A DNA stretch of 64,000 bases from Sphingopyxis macrogoltabida (GCF_001314325.1 NZ_CP009429.1:4154501-4218500); one strand, 5' to 3'; shown: positions 42,693 to 50,518, numbered from the stretch's first letter. Notes: generated by a model not told the origin, from the sequence alone. Numbers and translations are program-made.

Positions 42693-43604
42693 CTAGTCGG
42701 CGCCTCGATTTATTTTTACCGCCGCGACGATTTTGTTCGCAAACTCTCGCAGCCGGGTGTTCTCCGGAACGCGGATATCGTTGTCATGGTCGTCGCTCGG
42801 TGCGCAACGACCTCGTACAAGATCCATCACCGCGGTCTCGGCGCCATATTTTTCCGGATCGATCTCCCGGAGATCGGGGTGCTCGATCAGGGCCAGCAGC
42901 ATTGCCTCATAATCATATTCCTTCGGACGCCCTCCGCTGCTGGGCCGCACTTTGAGCGCGCGGATGATTTCTTCCGGTTCGGCATCGACATAGATCTGAG
43001 CGCTAAACCAGAAGCCATGTGGTGGAAGCACGATCGCCCGGTCGCTGGCGACTTCAGACAACAACAAGCCGCGCAGCCGCCCGTAAAAGTGGCGGCGATG
43101 GACCGGGCGCCTCATGCCTTTCCGGTCGTAGTAATAGGTGGCTGGCGCGGTTCGGCGGCCTAGATAGTCAAAGAGCTTCTCGAGCGTTTCGACAGTTGAA
43201 CGCCGGCTGCTGCCATAGACGGGGGCTCGCTTCGTCTCAACGATCCCCAAGCCATACTGAAAATGGCGCCAGTACGCTGCGACGCAGGCTGCTATCGCGA
43301 GCAGGGCGATCACCGCAACGGAAGCTGCTGCACCGATGTCATCTCCGTTCAATGCTGCCGCGCCCCAAATCGCCAGGACGAGCAACACCAGAAGAATGCA
43401 GAGCAGGAATGACGTAGCCAGGATAAGGAAGCGGCGCCGGACCGCGCGATCGATGGCGACCGCTACCCGGTCGACTTCTTCTAGCCCCAGCTCCTCCTTG
43501 TCCTTGGCGTATAAGAGGCGAGCGGCAATCCGCGCGAGACTCCGATGTGCATCGGCCGACCGATGCCATATGCCGGGCGGGGCTGCGGTCTCGGCGACGG
43601 GCAT
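42693..43604 (-). CDS. Two-helix membrane protein of unknown function
   Basis: A 303-residue protein with two adjacent transmembrane helices (FLILATSFLLCILLVLLVLA, about 60-80, and ASVAVIALLAIAACVAAYW, about 92-112) and a large hydrophilic C-terminal domain (RHFYGRLRGLLLSEVASDRA, ALKVRPSSGGRPKEYDYEAM). It belongs to no family I recognise; SSGGRPKEYDYEAM resembles the DNA-binding-like segments of accessory island proteins. Its start lies within the last 124 bp of the integrase frame. It is an accessory gene carried next to the integrase. Confidence 0.6.
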   Translation of the reverse strand: MPVAETAAPPGIWHRSADAHRSLARIAARLLYAKDKEELGLEEVDRVAVAIDRAVRRRFLILATSFLLCILLVLLVLAIWGAAALNGDDIGAAASVAVIALLAIAACVAAYWRHFQYGLGIVETKRAPVYGSSRRSTVETLEKLFDYLGRRTAPATYYYDRKGMRRPVHRRHFYGRLRGLLLSEVASDRAIVLPPHGFWFSAQIYVDAEPEEIIRALKVRPSSGGRPKEYDYEAMLLALIEHPDLREIDPEKYGAETAVMDLVRGRCAPSDDHDNDIRVPENTRLREFANKIVAAVKINRGAD

Positions 43605-44797
43605 CGATTTCCTCCTTCACGCAGATCGTCGAGGTAATCGCTCCACCATTGGGCCATCTCGACGCGTTCGGCCCAGTAGGCTGACTGATTGTAAATACGA
43701 CGTATTGTGCCGCCGACCGCGTGCGCAAGTGCCCGTTCGATCGCGTCGGGATTCCAGTAGCCTGATTCGTTGAGCAGCGATGACGCGGAGGTGCGAAAGC
43801 CATGCGCGGTCATCTGGTCTTTTGGAAATCCCATTCTCCGCAGCGAGGCGTTCAGCGTGTTGTCGCTGATGGGCCGGGACCGCGTGCGAACCGATGGAAA
43901 GACATATTGGCCGGAACCCGACAGTATCCGCATGTCGGCCAGGATCGTCAGAGCCTGCCGAGAAAGAGGCACGGCATGCGGCTGCCGCATCTTCATCTTG
44001 CCCTCTGGGATCGTCCACACCGCCTTGTCGAAATCGATCTCGCTCCATTCCATCTGGCGCATTTCCCCTGGGCGCTGGAACAAATGGGGTGTCAGCTTCA
44101 AGGCCGCCATGACGGCGGGATCACCCTGATAATCGTCGATCGCGCGCAGCAATCCGCCGAATGCCACCGGCTCTGTAATTGCAGGAAAGTGCTTCACCTT
44201 CGGAATGGTCAGCGCGCCGATCAATAGGTGCGCAGGGTCGCGGTCCGCGCGCGCGGTCGCCACGGCATAACGGAAAACACGGCTGACGAACGACCGCAGC
44301 AGATTTGCTGTTTCCAGCCGGCCCCGACGCTCATGCTTCCGCAGTTCATGCAAAATCTCATGCGGCGTGATGTCGGCGATGGGACGCCTGCCGAATTCAG
44401 GACCGAGCAGCTTTACGAACCAACGCATCTTTTTCAGCGTCGGCGCGGCCAGACCTTCGCGGGTTTTCTTCTGGATCAGATCGTCGGCCACATGCGCGAA
44501 ACTGTTGCGAGCGCGCACGGCCGCTTCAATTCTTGCTTCCCGCTTGGTGAAATTTGGATCGATCGAATGCGCTACCTGCTTGCGCGCGGCGTCACGTGCT
44601 TCCCGCGCCTCGGCTAAACTGATCTCAGGATACGAGCCGAGTGCCAATTTTCGCTCGACCCCATTGATGCGATACTTCACCCGCCAGAGCTTACTGCCGC
44701 TCGGATTGACCTGGAGGTACAAACCTTTTGCATCCGCAACCTTGTAGGGCTTTTCTCTTGGCTTGGCGTGTCGGATCGCCGCATCGGTCAGAGCCAT
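43481..44797 (-). CDS. P4-type (DUF4102) tyrosine integrase
   Basis: A 438-residue integrase of the phage P4 type. The N-terminal DUF4102 arm-binding domain reads LTDAAIRHAKPREKPYKVAD and GLYLQVNPSGSKLWRVKYR; catalytic residues are in LFQRPGEMRQMEW (Arg), TAHGFRTSASSLL (His-x-x-Arg), LAHAVGG (His) and NQSAYWAERVEMAQWW (Tyr). It sits 163 bp from the 3' end of tRNA-Cys with both on the minus strand, the normal place for a P4-type island integrase. The C-terminal 40 residues past the usual end overlap the next gene and may be non-essential. Direct repeats at 44797-44826 cover its start. Confidence 0.92.
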   Translation of the reverse strand: MALTDAAIRHAKPREKPYKVADAKGLYLQVNPSGSKLWRVKYRINGVERKLALGSYPEISLAEAREARDAARKQVAHSIDPNFTKREARIEAAVRARNSFAHVADDLIQKKTREGLAAPTLKKMRWFVKLLGPEFGRRPIADITPHEILHELRKHERRGRLETANLLRSFVSRVFRYAVATARADRDPAHLLIGALTIPKVKHFPAITEPVAFGGLLRAIDDYQGDPAVMAALKLTPHLFQRPGEMRQMEWSEIDFDKAVWTIPEGKMKMRQPHAVPLSRQALTILADMRILSGSGQYVFPSVRTRSRPISDNTLNASLRRMGFPKDQMTAHGFRTSASSLLNESGYWNPDAIERALAHAVGGTIRRIYNQSAYWAERVEMAQWWSDYLDDLREGGNRCPSPRPQPRPAYGIGRPMHIGVSRGLPLASYTPRTRRSWG

Positions 44798-44826
44798 TTG
44801 GGGGCCTCGCAAATTTGGGGGCCTCG
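44797..44826. repeat. Direct repeats at the integrase start
   Basis: TTTGGGGGCCTCG occurs at 44797-44809 and 44814-44826 (17-bp spacing), followed by CCCCAAAAAAGCCCCC nearby in inverted sense. The position between integrase and tRNA fits arm-type integrase or excisionase sites. GGCAATCAG is also repeated at about 44865 and 44883. Confidence 0.55.
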
Positions 44827-44960
44827 GCTGCCCCAAAAAAGCCCCCAACAGCCATAATTACGGGCAATCAGAGACCATCACCGGCAATCAGTGAATGCCC
44901 CATAACTAGCAGAAAACCGGTAGTTTTTCAACCATCAGCAACCGTCTGCTGACAGGGTAT

Positions 44961-45034
44961 TGGAGGCCCGAGCCGGAATCGAACCGGCGTATACGGATTT
45001 GCAGTCCGCTGCGTCACCACTCCGCCATCGGGCC
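44961..45034 (-). tRNA. tRNA-Cys (anticodon GCA)
   Basis: The minus strand reads GGCCCGATGGCGGAGTGG at the 5' end and pairs it with TCGGGCC at the 3' acceptor. The T arm is CCGGTTCGATTCCGG and the anticodon loop is CTGCAAA with GCA at 45000-45002. The terminal CCA is encoded (44961-44963). The 74-nt gene separates two integrase genes: the P4-type island integrase at its 3' side and the prophage integrase at its 5' side. Confidence 0.97.
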
Positions 45035-45064
45035 TTATCAACGACTTAGCTGCCATTGACCGGG

Positions 45065-45098
45065 TCGTTTCGCACTGCGATCCGTATCGTTTCGCACT
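45065..45098. repeat. Direct repeats between tRNA-Cys and the prophage integrase
   Basis: TCGTTTCGCACT occurs twice, at 45065-45076 and 45087-45098, 22 bp apart (two helical turns). The location at the edge of the prophage fits integrase-binding or attachment-site sequence. Confidence 0.5.
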
Positions 45099-45183
45099 TT
45101 GGCAAGAACAAAACTGGACCGACGCATGAAACGTGGTTCGGGCGCGCTAGCGGCGATTGTGCCGTTTGGCAACGGTGAAACGG

Positions 45184-46218
45184 TCAGGCGCTCGCTTCCA
45201 TCAGCGCCATCGCCGCCTCTGCGTTTCGGCGCTGGCTGGCGTACTGCATCGCGATCTGGAATGTCCGGTGGCCGATGATGTCGGTGATCTGGACGACAGT
45301 GCATCCCACAGCCTCGAGCGCGCCGGCGGCGGCGTAGCGGAGGCCGTGCAGCGAGCGGTGCGGCATCGCGTCGATCGACGCGACGGCACGATTGATCTGC
45401 GCCGAAATGGCGTTGGCGTTCAAAGGGCGGCCGAGCGCGCTGCGGACGATGGGGCCGCCGAACGCAGACTTGATCGAATCGAGGTGCGCCTTCAGCTTCG
45501 GGTGGCAGGGGATCGACAGCGGCGTGCCGGTCTTGTTCTGGCGAACGCGGATGATGCCGCCCTGATAGTCGGTCCAGTCCATCTGCGCGAGGTCTTCGCG
45601 GCGCTGGCCCGTGTAGAGCGCCAGCATGACGATCGTCTTCGCCACCGGGTCGCACTTGGACAGGAACAGGTCGATTTCCTCTGGCGACCATACCTCGATG
45701 TGCTTCACCTTCGCCTTGATCTTCTTGACCTTGGCGGCCGGGTTGAAATTCTCGGCGACGTGGCCCTGCTCCTCACCCCAGCTATAGAGGCGGCTGATTA
45801 GCTGCTTGACCTTGTGCGCGGTGCGGGGTTGCTTGCGGTACTGGTTGCGCAGCTCGACGACGACGGCCTTCGTCACGCAGTCGAAGCGCTCGGCACCGAT
45901 CACCGGCCGGACGCGCTCGGCGGTGTCGCGGTAATCCTTCTGCGAGGAATCGGCGAGCACCTCAAATTCCGGGCTCGCAAAGAACTCGTCCAGCAACCAG
46001 TTCACGGTATGCGGCGCGGGCTTGTCGTTCGCCTGGTCGGCGATGCGCTCCTCGCGGCCGAGCAGTTCGCCATAGCGCTCGTGGAACGCTGCTTCGCCGG
46101 GCTTACCGGGGAGAGCGCAATCGGTGTCGTCGCGGCGGAAGCGCCAATAGTCTTTGAACTTGCCCGACGCGAGCTTGCGACGAACGATATATGTGTACTT
46201 GATTTCAGTCTGAGCCAC
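45184..46218 (-). CDS. Prophage tyrosine integrase
   Basis: A 344-residue tyrosine recombinase. The catalytic residues are in LYTGQRREDLAQMDW (Arg), HRSLHGLRYAAAGAL (His-x-x-Arg) and IIGHRTFQIAMQYASQ (His and Tyr). The core-binding domain spans about 95-165 (SSQKDYRDTAERVRPVIG). The GTG at 46218 follows AGGGAAAGAA; a TTG two codons upstream is an alternative. It is the last gene of the leftward operon and overlaps the HTH gene upstream by 14 bp. It lies 150 bp from tRNA-Cys. Confidence 0.93.
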   Translation of the reverse strand: MAQTEIKYTYIVRRKLASGKFKDYWRFRRDDTDCALPGKPGEAAFHERYGELLGREERIADQANDKPAPHTVNWLLDEFFASPEFEVLADSSQKDYRDTAERVRPVIGAERFDCVTKAVVVELRNQYRKQPRTAHKVKQLISRLYSWGEEQGHVAENFNPAAKVKKIKAKVKHIEVWSPEEIDLFLSKCDPVAKTIVMLALYTGQRREDLAQMDWTDYQGGIIRVRQNKTGTPLSIPCHPKLKAHLDSIKSAFGGPIVRSALGRPLNANAISAQINRAVASIDAMPHRSLHGLRYAAAGALEAVGCTVVQITDIIGHRTFQIAMQYASQRRNAEAAMALMEASA

Positions 46219-46474
46219 GGGCAATTCTTTCCCTCACGCGGGCGAGCATGTCCGTTCCTTCGTCCTTTTTCTGCCCCTCGTCTAGCGGCTGACCGTCGAG
46301 TGCATCGGCCCACCTGTCCAAATCTTGGATATCGTAGAGGATCCGGCGGCCCTTCCGCTTCGGCACTGGCCCATCTTGGGACAGGGTGGTCGTGCCGATC
46401 CCCAGATAAAGGGCGGCAAGCTCAACGCTCATCAGGCGGGGCCAGTACGGCATCGTGGCGGCCTTGTCGGGCAT
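46205..46474 (-). CDS. Excisionase-type HTH protein
   Basis: An 89-residue protein with an AlpA/Xis-type winged HTH (MSVELAALYLGIGTTTLSQD, then KRKGRRILYDIQDLDRWADA) followed by a polar tail. It overlaps the integrase gene, and in this position the likely role is control of excision or of integrase expression. The residue pattern GRRILYDIQDLDRW is the wing and following helix typical of helix_turn_helix_17 proteins. Confidence 0.82.
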   Translation of the reverse strand: MPDKAATMPYWPRLMSVELAALYLGIGTTTLSQDGPVPKRKGRRILYDIQDLDRWADALDGQPLDEGQKKDEGTDMLARVRERIARGSD

Positions 46475-46478
46475 CAGC

Positions 46479-46808
46479 CTATTTCGGCGCGCCGTTCGCG
46501 GAAATCATGGTGCGGTAAATTTCGCGAGCGGCGGGACCCGGGCCAAGCTTGGCTATGCCGCTCAGACGCTTCTCCTTGGAAATTTCGCCCCACGCTTTCG
46601 CGATCATATCAGGCGTCGGCTCTATCGGCACCACCGCGTAACCGGCCTTCGATATGGCAGTGAGGGCGGCTTCGGCATCGCGGACGAGGTGCGGATTGAC
46701 GACCTCAGCGCAGCACCGATTGTTGGCGAGGCACTTGGCGGCACAGTCCTGCGAACCGTCGCCCCAGCACACTGCCCGAGCTATTGCCTGTACCAGTGGG
46801 GTGGTCAT
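46479..46808 (-). CDS. Phage hypothetical protein
   Basis: A 109-residue protein with four cysteines near the N-terminus (VCWGDGSQDCAAKCLANNRC) and the segment GYAVVPIEPTPDMIAKAWGE, which is common in small phage and prophage proteins that read VVPxEPTxEM. The function is unknown. It overlaps the upstream gene by four bases (46805-46808) in the leftward operon. Confidence 0.7.
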   Translation of the reverse strand: MTTPLVQAIARAVCWGDGSQDCAAKCLANNRCCAEVVNPHLVRDAEAALTAISKAGYAVVPIEPTPDMIAKAWGEISKEKRLSGIAKLGPGPAAREIYRTMISANGAPK

Positions 46809-47704
46809 GACGGGCGATCCAGCGCCACGTCTTGCAGACCCATCTCGTCATCGAGGCGCGTCATTTCGGCAAGCGGGTTCGGGGATGGGCCAACGAAGGT
46901 CAGGCCCTGCTTTTCGCAGTACCGGCGGAAGGCCGCTTCGTGCAGCTCGCCGGGCAGCATTTCGATGCTGTGCCCGATGGTGCCGCCCTTCCAAGACCCC
47001 TTGCGCTGACCGACCTCGGACGAGAACCGCAGGTCGAGCGAGCGGGCAACGCTGTTGCGGCCAAGGAACAGCAGCCGGAAAATCCCCTTGCCGCGCTTCC
47101 ATTCCATCTCTTCGATCCTGCACGTCGCGGAGATTCGCTCGCCGTCGAAGTCGTCGAACTCGAATTTCGCGACAGGGCAGGCATCCTGCAGAGCATTGCG
47201 CGCCGCCCATCCGTTCTTGCTGCGGAAGCCCCATTCCGGCAGGTGCGCGAACAGGTCACCGTCGAGGTCGTAGATGCTGTGCCGGATGCATTGATGCTCG
47301 CGCCACGGATAGAACCAGCACTTGCTCTTCGTCGTCGTGCTGTCGTGCGTCTGCGGGCCATAGTGCCAATGCACGGCGCCCTCGGCAGCCGAGAAACCGA
47401 ACTCGCGGCGATGCTGATCCCAATAGAAGGTGTCGCGCCCGGCCGCCTGTGCCTGCGCGATGATGTCGGGCGTCGAATAGTGGACCTTGCGCCGGTACGG
47501 TTTGATGATCTCGGGCAGTTTCAGCATGACGGTCCAGCCGCGAAGCATGAAGCGCAGCGTATTATGCGCGCTGTCCTCGTCGCCGCCGGTCGCCAGCATG
47601 ATCCCGGTCGAGCGATAGTGCCCGCTCGGCGCCGCGAATAGAAACCGGCCGAAATGGCGGTCGTTGTCGCTCCAACGGGTTACGTTGGCCCAGTGCTTAT
47701 TCAT
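46805..47704 (-). CDS. Phage hypothetical protein (299 aa)
   Basis: A 299-residue protein rich in aromatic residues and histidine (FGRFLFAAPSGHYRSTGIML, DTFYWDQHRREFGFSAAEGA, KCWFYPWREHQCIRHSIYDL). I do not recognise a family. The composition and length suggest a soluble enzyme or binding protein of the phage early region. The ATG at 47704 has AGAAGGAA upstream and overlaps the previous gene's stop (ATGA), which fixes it against the longer frame to 47854. Confidence 0.75.
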   Translation of the reverse strand: MNKHWANVTRWSDNDRHFGRFLFAAPSGHYRSTGIMLATGGDEDSAHNTLRFMLRGWTVMLKLPEIIKPYRRKVHYSTPDIIAQAQAAGRDTFYWDQHRREFGFSAAEGAVHWHYGPQTHDSTTTKSKCWFYPWREHQCIRHSIYDLDGDLFAHLPEWGFRSKNGWAARNALQDACPVAKFEFDDFDGERISATCRIEEMEWKRGKGIFRLLFLGRNSVARSLDLRFSSEVGQRKGSWKGGTIGHSIEMLPGELHEAAFRRYCEKQGLTFVGPSPNPLAEMTRLDDEMGLQDVALDRPS

Positions 47705-47826
47705 TCCGATTCCTTCTGTTTGTAGCAGCGCGTGCAGACGAGGTTCGCCGTGCGGCAGTTCAACGCGACGAATTTCGACCGGCGCCAGTCGTGGATGCCG
47801 AGCATGCAAAGGATGCGCCCGATCAT
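47701..47826 (-). CDS. Tiny CxxC phage protein (41 aa)
   Basis: A 41-codon gene: MIGRILCMLGIHDWRRSK, then FVALNCRTANLVCTRCYKQK and a short tail. The spaced cysteines (LCMLGIHDW, NC, CTRC) look like a small zinc-binding phage protein of a widespread type. Both its start and its stop overlap neighbours by four bases, which strongly supports translation although it is below the usual length cut-off. Confidence 0.75.
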   Translation of the reverse strand: MIGRILCMLGIHDWRRSKFVALNCRTANLVCTRCYKQKESE

Positions 47827-48026
47827 GTCCGGCTCCTCGGCCCGCGCCCGTCACGGCAGTATCCGCATCGGCCGTCGATCAGCCGCGGCATGTCCTCGCC
47901 GCATTCTTCGCACTCGCCAGGCACGCCGGCGGAAGTCGCTGTGACCGCAGCGGCGCGCGCGGCGCGCAGGCTGTGATTGAGGTGCTCGTCTGCCAATTCG
48001 TTGGCGCGATCGATGTCGTCAGCCAT
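47823..48026 (-). CDS. TraR/DksA-type C4 zinc-finger protein
   Basis: A 67-residue protein with a helical N-terminus (DDIDRANELADEHLNHSLRA) and a C-terminal four-cysteine zinc finger (CEECGEDMPRLIDGRCGYCR), the layout of phage/plasmid TraR proteins, which bind in the secondary channel of RNA polymerase and imitate DksA plus ppGpp. The acidic tip (DD near the N-terminus) is at the expected place. The ATG at 48026 lies within the end of the upstream gene. It may reprogram host transcription. Confidence 0.8.
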   Translation of the reverse strand: MADDIDRANELADEHLNHSLRAARAAAVTATSAGVPGECEECGEDMPRLIDGRCGYCRDGRGPRSRT

Positions 48027-48327
48027 GGCCGGACCCCCGCGCTTCCGCCCATTCTTCGAAATCGAAAAACGGGATCGGCATCCAGCCGATGATCGGACGG
48101 GGGAAAGGTTTGATGCCCTTCCCGTTTGCCCAATAGCCACCGTACCGTGCGATCAGGTCGCGTCCCGCCTTGCTGACGTTCTCAGGACGAGGCTGGACCC
48201 AGCGCCCAAGCGTGACGTAGCCCGGATAACCGCGATCTGGTCGCGGAGACACGACAAGCAACAGGTCGGTCCCGTCGCGCGGAGCGTCTCGAAGCGGGCG
48301 CCATTCGGCAATTTCGATCACAGGCAT
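48019..48327 (-). CDS. DUF551-like phage protein
   Basis: A 102-residue protein with EWRPLRDAPRDGTDLLLVVS at the start and IIGWMPIPFFDFEEWAEARG at the end. The tryptophan-plus-P-x-P segment near the C-terminus and DAPRDGT near the N-terminus resemble DUF551 and related small phage proteins whose function is unknown. It shares a base with the preceding stop (48327). Confidence 0.7.
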   Translation of the reverse strand: MPVIEIAEWRPLRDAPRDGTDLLLVVSPRPDRGYPGYVTLGRWVQPRPENVSKAGRDLIARYGGYWANGKGIKPFPRPIIGWMPIPFFDFEEWAEARGSGHG

Positions 48328-48512
48328 CAGCGTTCGCCCGGCATCACCCGCGCGACTTCCTGCGCGACGATGTACGAATGGTCAGGGTACAGCCCGACGA
48401 GACGCTTTGCCTCGCGTTCGGCGGCGGCGAAGGTCGGATGTGGCTTCGTCAGCCGCACGGCGTCAGCCTTATGGACGCGGTATCCGCCCGGCTCGCGGAT
48501 GGTGACGCTCAT
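48327..48512 (-). CDS. Phage hypothetical protein (61 aa)
   Basis: A 61-residue basic-acidic protein: MSVTIREPGGYRVHKADAV, then PHPTFAAAEREAKRLVGLYP. The TFAAAEREAKRLA pattern occurs in many small phage and prophage proteins with an alpha-beta fold. The ATG at 48512 is preferred to a GTG three codons upstream. Function unknown. Confidence 0.65.
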   Translation of the reverse strand: MSVTIREPGGYRVHKADAVRLTKPHPTFAAAEREAKRLVGLYPDHSYIVAQEVARVMPGER

Positions 48513-48513
48513 T

Positions 48514-49245
48514 TCAACCACCCGTCATGAAGTCGGCGCCGAACCTGCGCCGGCCCTCTTCTTCGAGCAGGTCCGCCTCCCGGCGCTGCATCTCGCCGCG
48601 GCGCCTCAATTCCACGCCGCACTGCTTGCGCTCCTCGGGGGTAAGTGCGCCGAAATATTCGAGGAAGTCAGGATGACCCGTCAGGTCCGCGTGGATGGTG
48701 CAAGCCCAATCGCACGCCCTGATCTGGGCGGGCGTAAGGCTCGGATCGGCGCGCTCCGCGATGTAGGTCAGCATCTCTTTGCCCTCGGCATCGAGTGCCG
48801 CCGCCCGGCTTTCGAGCGCGCGCAACACGGCGACCGATTCGGCGTCGGAGAGATGGTCCATATGCCTCTTGAAGTCAGGCTGTTCGGTGATCTTTTCCAT
48901 CGGCGGGACCGTGATCGCCCACTCGAAAGCCGCGCGGGCGGCCGGGCTCAGGCCCTCAGTCTCGGGCATAATTATCTCCATGTTTGCGGTGGATTCTGTC
49001 GAAGAGTGGAAATGGAGGCCGAGTTTGTCGCTGGCCATTGTGATGGCGTCGCAAAGCTCGACGACACGATTGCGCGGAACAGCGAAGCCCTCGGACAGCG
49101 CCACCATCTCAGGCAGTCCCCGGTCCTCAAACCGGCGAATATCGAGGTGCTCGGAGCCGTTGAGAGACACGATCGCGACGCGCAATTCGGTGAGCTGGCC
49201 GACGGGTATTTTAGCGACGATCTCGGTTTTCAGTTCATTGGGCAT
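48514..49245 (-). CDS. Phage protein with possible PC4-like domain
   Basis: A 243-residue protein. The N-terminal 85 residues (ELRVAIVSLNGSEHLDIRRF, then MVALSEGFAVPRNRVVELCD) look like the transcriptional coactivator PC4/p15 single-strand-binding fold (ELRV...G..LDIRRF). The rest is a helical, highly charged domain with SDAESVAVLRALESRAAALD and two similar segments (FKRHMDHLSDAES and FLEYFGALTPEER) ending in a coiled stretch rich in Glu and Arg. The ATG at 49245 has CAGGAGG upstream. The PC4 match is by eye and tentative. Confidence 0.6.
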   Translation of the reverse strand: MPNELKTEIVAKIPVGQLTELRVAIVSLNGSEHLDIRRFEDRGLPEMVALSEGFAVPRNRVVELCDAITMASDKLGLHFHSSTESTANMEIIMPETEGLSPAARAAFEWAITVPPMEKITEQPDFKRHMDHLSDAESVAVLRALESRAAALDAEGKEMLTYIAERADPSLTPAQIRACDWACTIHADLTGHPDFLEYFGALTPEERKQCGVELRRRGEMQRREADLLEEEGRRRFGADFMTGG

Positions 49246-49280
49246 TCGGGCCTCCTGTTGGTTTGGTGAATTTTTGGTGA

Positions 49281-49604
49281 TCACGACCGCTGTCCTTTGA
49301 TCCGCGCCGGAAACACGGGCGCCCAAACGATGGCGTTGCGGCCGCTCACGTTCGGTCGGCGCTGGCCGCTGTCGCGGACCTTGCCGAGCCGCGACAGTTC
49401 GGTGAGCCGCGGCCGGATCGAAAGGATCGACAGCCCCAGCTTGCCCGCGACTTCATCGGCGGTCAGGCCATTCGAGCGCTCGACGACCGCGAGCGCGCGG
49501 GCGCGAAGCTGCGGCGTTTCCGGCGCGATTTCCGCCGCTGCCGCGCGCGACGTGTCGCGATCCTGCGCGCCGGGCGCGTGGGGATAGGTGAAGAGGTCGG
49601 TCAT
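49281..49604 (-). CDS. Winged-helix phage regulator
   Basis: A 107-residue protein with a MarR/DprA-like winged helix in its C-terminal half: NGLTADEVAGKLGLSILSIR, then PRLTELSRLGKVRDSGQRRP. The beta-wing follows as GRNAIVWAPV. It starts at an ATG that overlaps the stop of the next upstream gene by four bases. Similar proteins in phages control early gene expression. Confidence 0.78.
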   Translation of the reverse strand: MTDLFTYPHAPGAQDRDTSRAAAAEIAPETPQLRARALAVVERSNGLTADEVAGKLGLSILSIRPRLTELSRLGKVRDSGQRRPNVSGRNAIVWAPVFPARIKGQRS

Positions 49605-49810
49605 TTGCCCACCCCGAGCGCGTCGCAGCGCGCCTTCATGTGGGGCGGCTGGAACCGGCTGTCTTCGCGGTCCATCATACAGTCGAACGTGTCGAGGGCA
49701 GCGTCGACACCCTCTCGGTGCCCGAGATTTCGTCCGACATTCAGGCCCGACGCGAACGCGAGCAACAAGAACAGTAGGAAGAAGACCAGATCGTACCATC
49801 TCACCTTCAT
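49601..49810 (-). CDS. Small single-pass membrane protein (69 aa)
   Basis: Starts MKVRWYDLVFFLLFLLLAFA, one strong transmembrane helix of about 17 residues with a positive N-terminus, then NVGRNLGHREGVDAALDTFD and a cysteine-bearing tail (DCMMDRED, ARCDAL). A periplasmic C-terminal domain is likely. It overlaps both neighbours by four bases. Function unknown; superinfection exclusion is one possibility for such small prophage membrane proteins. Confidence 0.75.
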   Translation of the reverse strand: MKVRWYDLVFFLLFLLLAFASGLNVGRNLGHREGVDAALDTFDCMMDREDSRFQPPHMKARCDALGVGK

Positions 49811-50043
49811 GCTGGTTCCCTTTCGGGCTCAGCAGCAGCGCCGCCATCATCGTGGCGCGGGCGATCGGGAATGACCGGGACCGAGCCGGGCGCCTCAGGC
49901 CGCTGGCGCGGCGCGCGCGGGATAGGTTCGGTCAACACGCGGCGCCTTGGGTTCACCGTGACATATCGCCGGGGCACGACGCCCTGATATTCAGCGTCGC
50001 TGTGGTTGCAGCCGAAGGGTTGTCCGCAGGCCTTGCAGGTCAT
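49807..50043 (-). CDS. Cysteine-bearing small phage protein (78 aa)
   Basis: Starts MTCKACGQPFGCNHSDAEYQ, with a CxxC pair and a further Cys and His that could bind zinc, followed by a basic, proline-rich tail (RRRVLTEPIPRAPRQRPEAP). The ATG at 50043 overlaps the upstream stop by four bases, which fixes it. No family recognised. Confidence 0.7.
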   Translation of the reverse strand: MTCKACGQPFGCNHSDAEYQGVVPRRYVTVNPRRRVLTEPIPRAPRQRPEAPGSVPVIPDRPRHDDGGAAAEPEREPA

Positions 50044-50303
50044 GCGCTCGCCTCCGGGCCAGTCCACGTCACGCTCCAACTGGGATTGCCGTTGAAACAA
50101 ATGACGGAGTGCTGTCGCGCCAGACCGTCGGCGTACGAGTATGCCTCGCCCTGGTGCAAAAATGCGCGTCGAGGAGGCGCGCCCGGTGGGCAGGGCAAGA
50201 TAGTCACGACGAACGTGTCATCGAGTTCGCAGTGGATCTTGACCTTGGTTGTCGGGTGATCCGGGATGCCGCAGTTCGGGAAAGGGATGATGTCGGCGCT
50301 CAT
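50040..50303 (-). CDS. Phage hypothetical protein (87 aa)
   Basis: Starts MSADIIPFPNCGIPDHPTTK and contains IHCELDDTFVVTILPCPPGA and YSYADGLARQHSVICFNGNP. The soluble beta-rich pattern has three cysteines. No family recognised. It overlaps the upstream and downstream genes by four bases each. Confidence 0.7.
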   Translation of the reverse strand: MSADIIPFPNCGIPDHPTTKVKIHCELDDTFVVTILPCPPGAPPRRAFLHQGEAYSYADGLARQHSVICFNGNPSWSVTWTGPEASA

Positions 50304-50518
50304 GCAGCGTCTCCGGGATCCGATGGAGCAAGGAACAGGGCGCGCCATTCGTCCCAGAGCCGCGCGGCTTCCTGCGCAGCGGCCATGCGGTCGGCCACCT
50401 TCTCCGGCGTGTCGAGCAGCGGGCGCTCTTGATATTTGAGTTGGAGTCGGATCGCGGCGGCGTCGAAATTCGCCCAAGCGATCTCGACCGGCGAGCTTTC
50501 GGAAACGAGCCGAATCAT
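50300..50518 (-). CDS. Phage hypothetical protein (72 aa)
   Basis: A small, mostly helical protein: MIRLVSESSPVEIAWANFDA, then LLDTPEKVADRMAAAQEAAR and LWDEWRALFLAP. This pattern is seen in small prophage proteins near replication genes. Overlaps both neighbours by four bases. Function unknown. Confidence 0.7.
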   Translation of the reverse strand: MIRLVSESSPVEIAWANFDAAAIRLQLKYQERPLLDTPEKVADRMAAAQEAARLWDEWRALFLAPSDPGDAA

